Source: Ryuthela nishihirai (lineage: Eukaryota > Arthropoda > Arachnida > Araneae > Heptathelidae). Taken from it: a stretch of DNA of 64,000 nt. Location of the stretch: assembly GCA_038380435.1 (NCBI GenBank), contig JAWZYU010000011.1, forward strand, positions 87,272,501 to 87,336,500, given 5' to 3'. The notes under the pieces are model-generated. The model was not told the origin of the DNA and searched no databases. It saw nothing but the letters and a program-made list of their open reading frames with translations. A program made the position numbers and the translations under genes. Each line of letters opens with the position of its first letter. Within the stretch, counting starts at the first letter, position 1. Below are positions 32,823 through 42,280 of the stretch, piece after piece.

Positions 32823-33612
32823 TACACTGAGATGCTAGTTTATTAGGTACATCACCCCTCGCCGTATAAATGCTTCGTTCAAATATGTAATACATCACGT
32901 GACCGCGGTGTGGTGTATAAATCAGGCAGACCAACTCTTCGAGCATCAGTTAGAGTTGGATTGAGCGTCAGAATGGGCAAAACGAGTGACCTAGGCGACT
33001 TTGAACGTGGCATGAGAGTACTTGGGGTGCCGGTTCTAGCATCTCCCAAATGGCCTCCTTCCTGGGCTTTTCACGTGCAACTGTTTCAATCGTTTATCGA
33101 GAATGGTGCGGTGTGATGGTGTGGGGAATGTTTTCCTGGCACACATTAGGCCTCCTGATACCCATCGAAGGATATCTGAACGCCATATTGTATTCGAACA
33201 TCATTGCTCACCAAGTTCATCCCTTCATGGCTGCATTTTATCCTCACTCGGAAGGACATGTTCAGCATCATAATGCACCTGTTCACAACGCATGCATTGT
33301 CACCGAATGAGTCCAGGAACATGCCGAAGAGTTTTCCTTGCTTCATTGGCCTGCACAGTCCCCAGATCTAAACCATATCGACCATCTGTGGGATGAGATG
33401 GTGGGGGATGATCTCAGCGAGACTATGCCGCTATCCAATTTGCAAGCAACTGCGTGACACAATCATTTCCTCGTGGTAAAACATTTCTGCCCAACGCATC
33501 CAGCATCTTGTAGGTTCCATGCACCGACAAATTCGGGCTGTTCTGCAGGCAAAAAGATATGCAACACCCTACTAGGTTGGCCTACTAATAAACTGGCATC
33601 TCAGTTTATGTA
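32823..33612 (+). mobile_element. Internally deleted Tc1-like element with inverted termini
   Basis: The left terminus, TACACTGAGATGCTAG (TTTATTAG follows), matches the inverse of the right end near 33580-33612, with a few extra bases on the right. Inside, 32973 starts MGKTSDLGDFERGM, the beginning of the transposase DNA-binding part. A frameshifted VYREW-like block (about 33085) is followed directly by MVWGMFSWHTLG (33115). The region containing the first catalytic Asp has therefore been lost. The second Asp position is eroded (QHHNAPVHNA, about 33265). SPDLNHIDHLWDE (about 33360) holds Asp where Glu is usual. It is about 790 bp and non-autonomous. Confidence 0.8.
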
Positions 33613-33853
33613 TCAGTTGGAGAGAAGAGCACGTGCTTGTGACCTATTTACCAGGCGCCAAATTGTTTATGGGACAACCGATAGTTTAATCAAAGAAATT
33701 AATAAATAGCTGACAGGCGAAAAATAAAACGCGAAAGGGAAAAAATATGGTTTTAAATTTATTGAACTCTTACCAATTGATGGTTTATACATAAATTGTA
33801 AACAATGCACAGATTGTGGTTTAGCTCTACCAAAAAATATGGCTCTTGGTATG
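33613..33853. other. Unassigned spacer
   Basis: AT-rich, nothing recognised. Confidence 0.3.
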
Positions 33854-34108
33854 TACAGTCGTTCAAAAAAGTATCCGAACACTATGGTTGATTACAGAAT
33901 TCAGAAAAAATATCTGGCAACGATTTTTTTTAGAAATTAGTAATCTGGCAACTTCGTGTCACGCGACACGAAGTTGGGTATGGCCAACACCACCTAGAGG
34001 AGATGGTGAAATGCCAGATCACTAATTTCTAAAAAAAGTCGTTGCCAGATATTTTTTCTGAATTCTGTAATCAACCATAGTGGTCGGATACTTTTTTGAG
34101 CGACTGTA
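33854..34108. mobile_element. Palindromic MITE (single unit) with foreign 37-bp insert
   Basis: TA-bounded ends and both arms match the foldback MITE of the composites at 3.7, 8.6 and 57.1 kb. Just right of the central palindrome, between CACGAAGTT and GCCAGATCAC, is a 37-bp insert (33976-34012). It is identical to 34602-34638, about 0.6 kb away. Confidence 0.88.
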
Positions 34109-34601
34109 CAAAACAACTAAAATATCCAATAATTATGGATGCCTTTCGAGCGATTATCAAATACCAATAAATCAACAAATATGATCATTTTCTAGTTGAT
34201 AAATAAATTATTTGGACGCGGTGATAACGGAGATAACATGGAATTGGGAGTTTGAAAAGTAATCTTTTTTAGGAAAGAAGAAAGGTCGGTGCCAAGCGAT
34301 TTATAACCACTATCTCTCCTCAGGTCATTTAAGTTTTAATTCTAGATAGAAAGACATTAAATTCAAAATTCGTCAAATTTCCCTCTACCTTTTGGGGGGA
34401 CGAAAGAAGGGAAAATCCCCCCCCCCTGCTTACGAGGTTTCATTTTAGATAAAAGAAATGTGCTTGAAATAAAATTCTTAAATTTAAATCTTTTGCTTGA
34501 AGAGAAAAAGCTTTCCAATGCTTGGATTATGCTTCACCAATTTCGAAGAAAATGCAAAACGATTTTCCTTGATAATTGTTCGAGCGCTTTTAGCATCTAC
34601 A
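34109..34601. other. No gene recognised
   Basis: Unassigned AT-rich sequence with a C-run near 34419. Confidence 0.3.
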
Positions 34602-34638
34602 GGGTATGGCCAACACCACCTAGAGGAGATGGTGAAAT
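34602..34638. repeat. 37-bp segment identical to the MITE insert
   Basis: Begins GGGTATGGCCAACACCACC and ends GAGATGGTGAAAT. The core (CCAACACCACCTAGAGGAGA) is also present, inverted, in the variant SINE 1 copy at 43275 onward, so it probably derives from a SINE 1 subfamily. Confidence 0.8.
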
Positions 34639-35337
34639 ACCATACCAGTGGCTGGAGTGATTCTGATAACGTCAGTTCTGGTCGACCTAGAAGAACGTGG
34701 CAATCTAAAAAAAAATACACCCTGTCGTGCTAGAGGCCTTTTTAAATATTTTTTTTGTTCGGGTTTTGTACGTATTTTGGATTTCACCAAAAAGGGCATA
34801 TGCTACGTGGGAGGCCCTCTGTCCCAGCATCTGGAAAGTTAATTGAAACAGCAGTGATGCCCGCTGAGAAGTGACTCTGGCCCGGGGGCGAACGATCTTG
34901 CCAGATGGCCGAAGCGGAGAGAGAAAGGAAAAAAGGGTTTGGCAACGACCAGAGGGAGAGCCAGTCGAGGGACGAGCGCGGAATGACGCAAAATTGAAAA
35001 GCTGGTGAGTTCCGATTGGTATGAGCGGTACGTAGGCTCTCGGAAAAACAGCTGAAAGGGGATAGTAAGCTGGTTTTGTAATTCATAGTAAATGAGTGAA
35101 GAGTGTGTTTTTCCTGATCAGTCAATGTAATTCGTATCAATAAAGGATAGTTATTGTTTTACCAAGGACTAAGTTGAAACATTTATTTGGGAAGGAGCCT
35201 CAGTATCGAGTCCCTTCAATTGCAATAAGATCTTTGATTTTTGTTCTGAAAGACCCTTTCACCCGTCGCATATTGCGATCGAACCGGAGGGACATTCCTA
35301 AGTGATCCCAACAGACACAACCGAAGAAGCAACATCA
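34639..35337. other. GC-richer block with a polyadenylation signal; possible solo LTR
   Basis: The stretch 34800-35250 has higher GC than its surroundings and contains CAATAAAGG at about 35140. The layout is reminiscent of an LTR, but no terminal TG/CA pair or target duplication could be fixed. I offer it only as a possibility. Confidence 0.2.
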
Positions 35338-35512
35338 CACCCCCTCAAGCAGCTGCTTGCCACAGAGGTCTGACAGGAGCCTGTCAGTTTATATGCCATA
35401 GTAGATGGTCTGTGAGGATGGCAGGACCTCAGCAGAAAAACGATACCCGGGGCTCGAACCCAGGTTCCGTAGATCAGTAACCAAGTGCGCTAACCACTCG
35501 GCCACGGGAAGC
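35338..35512 (-). mobile_element. SINE family 2
   Basis: Minus-strand copy from the CCCGTGGCCGAGTGGTTAG head (35509 downward) and GGTTCGAGCCCC B box to AGCAGCTGCTTGAGGGG. A segment after the head (GCATGGATGT in other copies) is missing. It lies immediately upstream of the candidate first exon at 35665. Confidence 0.88.
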
Positions 35513-35519
35513 AATGTGT

Positions 35520-35664
35520 ATTGTGGCGACCAAGGAGAACGTGGTAATCTAGCAGCCATCTTGCCATAGTTATAGTGTTGAAGAAGTTTTGCTGCGTTTG
35601 ATTTGGTGTGTGTACAGAGTTTCTCAGTATTTAAATTTCCAGAAGATATCGATTTGCGACAGAA
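35520..35664 (+). promoter_or_regulatory. Candidate core promoter and 5' UTR
   Basis: Directly after the SINE, AGCAGCCATCTTGCC (about 35549-35563) resembles the YY1/Pleiohomeotic site common near animal transcription starts. The following sequence leads without intron signals to the ATG at 35665. No TATA box is evident. Confidence 0.3.
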
Positions 35665-35716
35665 ATGGATTCGTTCAATGCCAAGGCAAAACTTCCATCC
35701 AACGAAAGCATCCAAG
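35665..35716 (+). CDS. Candidate first coding exon of a host gene
   Basis: The ATG at 35665 has purine at -3 and G at +4. The frame reads MDSFNAKAKLPSNESIQ (17 residues) plus one base, ending at AAG with the donor GTAAGG at 35717. I do not recognise this N-terminus. The long AT-rich stretch to 38.5 kb would be the first intron, and no second exon was found before the LTR element. The support is the start context, a strong donor in frame and the promoter-like motif upstream. Without transcripts it could still be chance. Confidence 0.35.
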
Positions 35717-37333
35717 GTAAGGAGAAGTTTATTCTTTTTTAATATCTGTTGTCGTACTTATGAACTCCTAAAGTGAAAATTATCGTTTTAACTATTGTAT
35801 GTTACGTTTGCATAATATACATACATAACATCATTGACCTTGTATAGATTAATTTGACGTTATTTTTATTATGTAAGAAACCTAAATACGCTGGAATAAA
35901 AAATGTCAAACGTACATATGTTAAAGAATATTTCACAGTGACCAGGCTTTCTATTTAATAGATTACAGTAGTGGGTTAAAAAATTGATACTTTTGTTGGG
36001 ATAGTTTCAGGGTCTAATGTTATATCACTATATTTTTATATATCCATAGAGTTTAAATATATCCCTCTAATAAGTTAATATGATGATACTGTTAAACTTC
36101 AAATACATATATGAGCCAAAGGCAAGATCATAGTAAAACTTATTTTTAAATGCAAATTCTTTGCAGAAGAATTAAAAATTATTTCGGTGTTGATACTAGT
36201 ATACTTTGATACAAATTGGACCCAGGTTCAAAGCCTAGAGATGGCTTTGTGAGTATGTATTATTTTCCTGCTGAGATATTGCCTTCCTCACACATCACTA
36301 TATTATAATAAAGGTATGACAGGCTTTATGAAAAATTAATCTGCATAATTATATCTCTAAAATCAGATCAAGGTGTAGTGGATATTAAAGAATGGGTGGG
36401 CTACAACTAACGTACATATAGATTAATAATGAAAAGGTATTTTGAAAAAGGTTTTAATAATAAAGTTAAATAATTTTTTTACTTTGAAAGGAATAATTAA
36501 AAGTATATATATTTCCAATCACTCTCATTGTAAAATGAGATAAGTCAGATGTATTATAATAATGGTACGACAGGCTACTGTAATATCTTTATTGCATGTG
36601 GCTTCGTTGTTTATTTTTAATTTTGTTAAAAATATATCATTCTACAATCATATTAGAGAATATTTGACGGAGTATCTGTCATTTCATCTATTCTATGAAT
36701 ATAAATATATTAAAAGTCACAAATGCATACAATTTCATTGATATGTAAGGGTAAATATTTAATACTGGAACTGTTAACAACAGCAAACTTCCTGACCAGT
36801 CAATCCAAATACCCTTTAACATTAATATAACACATCTGTGGTCTATTTAAACAAAATTATACCTAATTAACCGAAAATCACAGTAAGACTTTGAAATGAA
36901 AAACTTATAGTGGAGTTGATTCCAGACTCACTTCCCAGATTGGAGTATTTCAAACCTTTAAACATGCATTCATAAGAGCGATGTTTCAAGTGATTTTCAG
37001 CTCAACGTGAATTTCCGCATTTATTTTACGCTACCTGAACTTACCCAGCGTTGCCCGGATGCTACTTTTGACCTGTATATTCTTATCTTCTCTGTATTAA
37101 AGGTAAATTTTGTAAGACCCCCCCCCCCCCCCCGACACTTTAGTACAGGTTTTCAACAGGAAAAAAATTGCCCGAATCGTTGTTGACGTCATCGAACACT
37201 CTTCATGGCCGTGGCTCAGTTTCTGCGTAAGCTATCGAGATTTTTATAACGTCAAATAAAATTTAATATGGGGATATTGTTTTAGGATGAACTTATTTCA
37301 ACTAACTTCCCAGATCAAATATTTTTAACAGCC
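35717..37333. other. AT-rich, probable intron; no further exon seen
   Basis: Very AT-rich with a long C-run at about 37118-37134. The short block AACTTACCCAGCGTTGCCCGG near 37040 resembles a motif seen in arthropod MITEs but is isolated. Confidence 0.35.
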
Positions 37334-37515
37334 AGCGCGCTTGGCTACTGATCTAAGGGACCTGGGTTCGAGCCCCCGAATAAGGCATGGACGTTTGTGT
37401 CGTTTTTCTGCTGAGGGCCTGCCATCCTCTCAGATCTTCTACTATGGCATATAAACTGACAGGCTCCTGTCAGACCTCTGTGGTAAGCAGCTGCTTGAGG
37501 GGGTATTTATTATTT
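37334..37515 (+). mobile_element. SINE family 2, missing the first part of the head
   Basis: Starts inside the tRNA-like head at CAGCGCGCTTGGCTACTGAT. It keeps the B box GGTTCGAGCCCC, the CTGACAGGCTCCTGTCAGAC palindrome and the AGCTGCTTGAGGGGGTATTT tail. It is 5' truncated. Confidence 0.88.
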
Positions 37516-38514
37516 TACTTTTATCGTTAAAGTTAAATATCCCAGTTTCCATAATTCTTTAATATTTATTGAACATAGATTTAGATCAATTTGATTGAGA
37601 TCTTTAATTAATCTTCATTTCCTTTTTTTCCCCATAAAAGTTTATTTTAAAAGTTACAAAGCTTTGAAATTAGCTTTCCATTGACATAACATGGAATTAG
37701 GTTTCATAATCACTGAGTGTATATGGATATTTCAATGTGACCTTTACATTGTATGATACTCATTGGATTTTTTATATTTCTGTTGTATTTTGAATCTGTT
37801 TAAACCTTTTGACCACATGTATTTTGATGTTGCTTTCATGTTACTTTAGAATTTTTTTTCTATTATTAAAATTTATTTCTTTAAATGTTATTATCATAGC
37901 AAAAAGGATAAAAATTTCTAATCTTTTGTGAAGGAATCAGTTTTAATACGGATTAGTGTGAAAAAGTATGGGAGAGTAGTTTTTTTCCTTTTTTGTTGTT
38001 CTTTTTATCTAAATGTCATAGTTGTGCTAGAAACAGTTTTCATCAATGTGATACATTTTAAAAACATAGCTTTCATATTAAACTATTTTAAAAAACAGCA
38101 ATTGTTCAACTGGGATGAAGGAATGTCTTAAAAATTTCCTTTTCAATATAAATAGTATTGCACAATATTAAGTTCCTTCATATTGCTTAAAAATTCTCCC
38201 ATAGATTGGTGAATTTTCCTGTTTTAATTGCCCAATTTTCTTAAAAAAAAAGTAAACAATGATGTGAAATATTTATTTCATTGTAATGTGTATCCTGTAT
38301 ATATATTTGTGAGGTGTAAATTTGTGGATTCAGATTGTAAATAAAAGTAGTTTTTTATGTGGAATTTGTTGATTGTTTTTCTTAACATATGCAATATTTA
38401 AACATGCTGTTTTCATTAAATAACGTTTTAGACCTTTATATATATACATATCTGTGAAAAAAAATAGATGGATATGTGTGGTGTTTTGATAAAAAGTAGT
38501 GTTTTTTAAAATAT
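37516..38514. other. AT-rich, no gene recognised
   Basis: Long T and A runs. A 67-codon open frame at 37928-38131 is hydrophobic with no family and is probably chance. The last four bases, ATAT, are the left copy of the LTR-element target duplication. Confidence 0.4.
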
Positions 38515-39135
38515 TGTTGCGGATCACAAAAATGGATAGCCACTGAGCGTGAGTATTAAAAGCTATATTTCAAAACCAAATTCAATACAAGGTAAATTGT
38601 TACAAAGGAAATATGGATGAAGTATCTTATTAACAAATCAACTATTAACATGCACAAGTCATCAATCTTCCTGCGTAGAGCACACAATATCAGCTCTGTG
38701 TATTTTACTAAATACTACCTTTTACTTGATTTACCAGGTCACCCGAAGATCTTCACTCGTAAACCAATTCTCGTCCTGTGCTAATAACTTTTCACACACT
38801 AGCCGAACAAAAAGACAGTCCGTGTAGACATTCGAAGTTAGCCATAAAAGTTCCCACTTTTATACTTCCGCGTATACACAACACATCAAGTTACTTCTTG
38901 ATACTTAACGATAAAAGATCCCACTTTTATCCTTCCGCGTATACACAACACATCAAGTTACTTCTTGATACTTAACGCGCACTGTCTCAGAACAGCTCAC
39001 CGTCCATTTTCGAACTCTCCGACCGTTACAACACAACGACCGTTACCGCTCCCCTCTTCTTCTCCAAATTCTCCCAAAGTTCAATTCGTTGGCTGAAACT
39101 TTGCTTTTTGGTTGCCAGATTCTTCTGTCGTAACA
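38515..39135 (-). repeat. 3' LTR (element orientation)
   Basis: 621 bp. The U3 part contains two head-to-tail 67-bp copies (38844-38910 and 38911-38977) differing at only a couple of positions, likely a duplicated enhancer or promoter block. The last 30 codons of the element ORF run into this LTR. Confidence 0.95.
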
Positions 39136-42100
39136 CTGCCCCCTTCCTAGGTCTTGTTCGTCCCGAACAATTCTGGATTCCAAAGCTTCTTCAGTTCTTC
39201 GATGAAACGGGGCCAAACGATCCACGTGAACCACCTTGCACTTTGTAGCTGGACATCGACGAATGCGATATACCACGTCTGTGTCAAAATGAAAGCGAAT
39301 CTCATTATGATGTAGATTTCTTTTCTGACTGAAGCCTCGTCCACAAACATAATACATGTAAGGCCTATAGCCCTTGTGCACACGTTTATGTCTCTGCAGG
39401 AAGAAGAATCGACTAAGAGTTTTCGTGCAAAACCTGTAAAAAGTTTTCTTCTTTGTCGAAAGTTTTCTTCTTTGGATTTTTACTTCTATCAACAGTAACA
39501 AGGAATGAAAGTCATTAGTGACATAAAATCTAGGGAGGAGTTTCATCCTCCAGTCTGACCCTTTTGTCAGTTGACTTTCACTTAATTCAGAACTGTCGTG
39601 ATGAACCTTCAGCCATACTTCACCTGATTCAATTTGATCCCCAAGGTGCTTCACAATTATATCAGCTCCATAATTCTTTTTAGCGCCTCGGTCCATCTCC
39701 TCCTTCCATAATCTTGTTAGAACTGCAGCTTCTAATCCGACAACCTTACCTGTTTCTCCTGTATAAGTGAAATCAGTGATGTGTCGGGCTGCTAGCAATA
39801 TTTTTTCTGTTTTACCTTCACATAGCCAGCTTGCAACATCTTCAGATACTCCTTGTTCTATTAACATGTTACGAAACTTGTTCAAAGCATTGCCGTTATG
39901 CAGAACCTTGCAGACACGTGATGCTTCATCTACCCTATTATCCACAATGTTCACCAAACGCAGAAGTTCTCCTCCTAACTCTTCGACGAGCTCTTGCAGT
40001 TCCAAGGATCCGTTACCAAGGAAACACTGAACAGCTTCCATCACTTCCAGAGAGTTGTCAACAGAGTTTTCAAGAGGTGAATCCATGTTGCTGATAACAG
40101 CTGAACTCTTCATTCCACGAGCTTGTGATGCTGCAACCATTTTCTTAACTAAATCAACAGCGTCTTCTGTACTGATGAGATCAATAGCCCCTTTTCCGAA
40201 TTCAACATCATAAACCAAAGCGCACACTCCTTCAGCCAGCTTTTTGGACACAATTGAGCATCTCATTAGAGGAACGCTATCTACGGTAGCCGTCAGATCC
40301 TTGCAGCGGTAAATCTCCTTATCTGTTGGCACCAGCTCCACTGTCTGTCCTACGATGCAGCATCCGACGTCTCCCATCATCTGCTCGATTTTATCTTTAG
40401 TGCAGTCGACTGTGAAGCCAGGGATGGATTCCAATTTGTCCAGAGTATCTCCCGTCAATTGGAGAGCACGACCGGAGATCATAGGGACCTTGAGACCTAA
40501 AGCAGCAAGTGCAGGAGCCAAGACAAGACTCACTTTGTCGCCGACACCTCCTGTACCGTTTTTATCTACCATCCGATGGCACCACTCGGGTCTCCAGCAA
40601 AACACATGACCCGAGGAGGTCATATTTGCTGTTTCTTCCGAATTCACTTTCTTGGAGCTCTCATTGTAATTAGCCAGGGAAATATCAGTCATGATTGCCA
40701 AATTGTTCATTCTGGAGATCAGCGACGAGTTCTGTAACATGATATTGTCCACTTTAGAGCTCTTGTAATCGTGATAAAACTTTTCTATATCCTTATAATC
40801 TAAATGGTTATAATGTCCAAATCTGCGCATTGACTGTTCAGAAAAGAAATTCAGCATGGTTTCGTTGAGATTGTCTGAGGGCTTTACTTCTCTCTGATCG
40901 TAACTCTGAGGCTTAGTTTCATCCAGAAAGTTAGTCTTTGAAGTACTGTCTCTGCCTGAAGCTCCTTTACTAGCATCACCTGTTACGCTTCTAAGCCATT
41001 CTTCGGAATTCTTCTTTCTTAAATCCCCACTTTCTATAAACGATTCGAGTGTGGCTATATGTTTTGGAAAAATCTCTCCGACTTCCCGGGTAACGTCGAA
41101 TGGCACTTTGTATCTATGATGAATGGACGCCTCTGCTTTACTCAGACCACTCTGCGAAACGTAAACTCTGTTTCGTTCCCCCTCATTACCACTCGCTACT
41201 CTGCCTTTGCGATAATTGTCCATGACGCATTTTGCTGACAGCGAGGAATAGAATACCTTTCGTGTGGATCTCTCTTCAGATCGTGCCAGACTTGTATACC
41301 TAGGTATTTTGAAGTGCAAAGCATACTGTATAGTCTCACAGCTCTCTGATTGTTCTTCACAGTTCCTAGACATGTCACCAGCGACATAGACACTCTGCCA
41401 TGCATCACCAGTAGTTGCGTGGTCAAAGGCATTATCTGTGCTATCTCTACGTTTCTTGATTTCCAGTAGCAGATCCACATTTCGAGATTCTCCTTTCTTG
41501 CGAAGATTCGATTCTTTTGTAGTCTTCCTCTCGCAGTCTTCTCGCACTTTCTCCATCTCCCTCGAGATCTCTTCAATCCATATGGCTTCATCAGAACGCC
41601 GCTGCCCCAGCGAGCTTCTCCTGTCCATCGAATTTTGTAGAAACGAATTGAATCTACATTGCTTCTTTTTCAGACAGCGAAGAATCCCGGAATGTTTTCT
41701 GGTTCCGCATCGTTTCTTAAATTGCTTCTTTTTCAGATAGCAAAGGATCTTGGAATGTTTTCTGGTTCTGCATCGTTTCTTTCCCGCCTCAGCATTATGT
41801 TCATCTGTACTATAGCTCCCACTGCTGGAGATATATTCATCTTCAACCAATTTCGTTGTCTTAACTGTAACTGTAACAACATCTCTACCAGCTCTCGCTT
41901 CTTGCATAATTTTGTTCCTATAATTTTTATACTGCTCAACAATATTCTTATGGTTAGCATCTTTAAAACATTGTTCATCTGTAATGTTACCTCCAGTGCT
42001 ATTAGTTTTGCAAATTTCACCTATTGGTTTTGGATTCACATTTTGATATGCGTTGCCTTTCTCTTTTTCCTTTTCATTATTTTGTGTAGCCATTGCGGCT

Positions 42101-42249
42101 ATCATTTTACCATTTTGACTGATCATTTCATCTAATGTACTATTTTGTGTCGCTATTTCGGCTTTCATATCAGTCATCAGCGTCGTCATATCGGCTTTGA
42201 AGCTATTTATCAACTTTACTAATTCATCCATACTTCTAGTTAACGGCAT
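39043..42249 (-). CDS. Chimeric retrotransposon ORF: gag-like / unknown / thymidine phosphorylase / zinc finger / integrase tail
   Basis: One unbroken 1068-residue ORF starting 31 bases after the 5' LTR. Residues 1-65 (MPLTRSMDELVKLINSF, then repeated TQN motifs) are polar and probably coiled, like the start of gypsy gag proteins. Residues 85-540 are unrecognised, highly charged, and include a 21-residue tandem duplication (157-177 and 178-198, core TRKHS.IL). Residues 543-893 match thymidine phosphorylase from mid-domain to near its end, lacking roughly the first 65 residues of the enzyme. Residues 945-986 look like a C2H2 finger fragment (QRHKRVH, then VCGRGFSQKRNLHH). Residues 989-1016 (DVVYRI, then KVVHVDRLAPFH) match the C-terminal domain of gypsy integrases. 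No D-S/T-G protease, YxDD RT or D,D-35-E integrase core is present. The absence of introns in the captured parts fits capture through RNA. Whether the protein is made is unknown. Confidence 0.9.
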   Translation of the reverse strand: MPLTRSMDELVKLINSFKADMTTLMTDMKAEIATQNSTLDEMISQNGKMIAAMATQNNEKEKEKGNAYQNVNPKPIGEICKTNSTGGNITDEQCFKDANHKNIVEQYKNYRNKIMQEARAGRDVVTVTVKTTKLVEDEYISSSGSYSTDEHNAEAGKKRCRTRKHSKILCYLKKKQFKKRCGTRKHSGILRCLKKKQCRFNSFLQNSMDRRSSLGQRRSDEAIWIEEISREMEKVREDCERKTTKESNLRKKGESRNVDLLLEIKKRRDSTDNAFDHATTGDAWQSVYVAGDMSRNCEEQSESCETIQYALHFKIPRYTSLARSEERSTRKVFYSSLSAKCVMDNYRKGRVASGNEGERNRVYVSQSGLSKAEASIHHRYKVPFDVTREVGEIFPKHIATLESFIESGDLRKKNSEEWLRSVTGDASKGASGRDSTSKTNFLDETKPQSYDQREVKPSDNLNETMLNFFSEQSMRRFGHYNHLDYKDIEKFYHDYKSSKVDNIMLQNSSLISRMNNLAIMTDISLANYNESSKKVNSEETANMTSSGHVFCWRPEWCHRMVDKNGTGGVGDKVSLVLAPALAALGLKVPMISGRALQLTGDTLDKLESIPGFTVDCTKDKIEQMMGDVGCCIVGQTVELVPTDKEIYRCKDLTATVDSVPLMRCSIVSKKLAEGVCALVYDVEFGKGAIDLISTEDAVDLVKKMVAASQARGMKSSAVISNMDSPLENSVDNSLEVMEAVQCFLGNGSLELQELVEELGGELLRLVNIVDNRVDEASRVCKVLHNGNALNKFRNMLIEQGVSEDVASWLCEGKTEKILLAARHITDFTYTGETGKVVGLEAAVLTRLWKEEMDRGAKKNYGADIIVKHLGDQIESGEVWLKVHHDSSELSESQLTKGSDWRMKLLPRFYVTNDFHSLLLLIEVKIQRRKLSTKKKTFYRFCTKTLSRFFFLQRHKRVHKGYRPYMYYVCGRGFSQKRNLHHNEIRFHFDTDVVYRIRRCPATKCKVVHVDRLAPFHRRTEEALESRIVRDEQDLGRGQCYDRRIWQPKSKVSANELNFGRIWRRRGER
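39136..39148 (-). other. Polypurine tract
   Basis: In element sense AGGAAGGGGGCAG directly precedes the 3' LTR. It is the plus-strand primer of LTR retrotransposons and here overlaps the ORF (codons for LGRGQ). Confidence 0.8.
39571..40623 (-). other. Captured thymidine phosphorylase segment
   Basis: Residues 543-893 of the chimeric ORF. Signature blocks in order are TGGVGDKVSLVLAPALAA, VPMISGRAL, TLDKLESIPGF, CCIVGQT, DLTATVDSVPL, SIVSKKLAEG, and the C-terminal region to WLKVHHD. The family converts thymidine and phosphate to thymine and 2-deoxyribose-1-phosphate. With an offset of 479 the sequence stays in register with E. coli enzyme numbering as I recall it. Lys84, Ser95, Ser113, Thr123, Ser186 and Lys190 are kept (563, 574, 592, 602, 665, 669). 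His85 is Asn564, Ser86 is Gly565 and Arg171 is Lys650. The N-terminal alpha-domain part is missing. Activity is therefore doubtful, although the fold-determining blocks are retained. Confidence 0.92.
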
Positions 42250-42260
42250 TCAATTAATTA

Positions 42261-42278
42261 ATCCCGCTTCTGACACCA
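42261..42278 (-). other. Primer-binding site, tRNA-Leu type
   Basis: Two bases inside the 5' LTR the minus strand reads TGGTGTCAGAAGCGGGAT. This is complementary to the 3' end expected of a tRNA-Leu (ending in CCACTTCTGACACCA-like sequence, from general knowledge). It primes minus-strand DNA synthesis. Confidence 0.8.
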
Positions 42279-42280
42279 AA

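Noticed and set aside
39571..40623. Ordinary host thymidine phosphorylase gene or bacterial contamination
   Set aside because: It is a part of a single ORF that starts next to an LTR primer-binding site and ends past a gypsy integrase tail into the other LTR. The enzyme N-terminus is absent and the wording is animal-like.
41659..42135. Plus-strand open frame antisense to the retroelement ORF
   Set aside because: A shadow of the minus-strand coding region with hydrophobic composition typical of such antisense frames.
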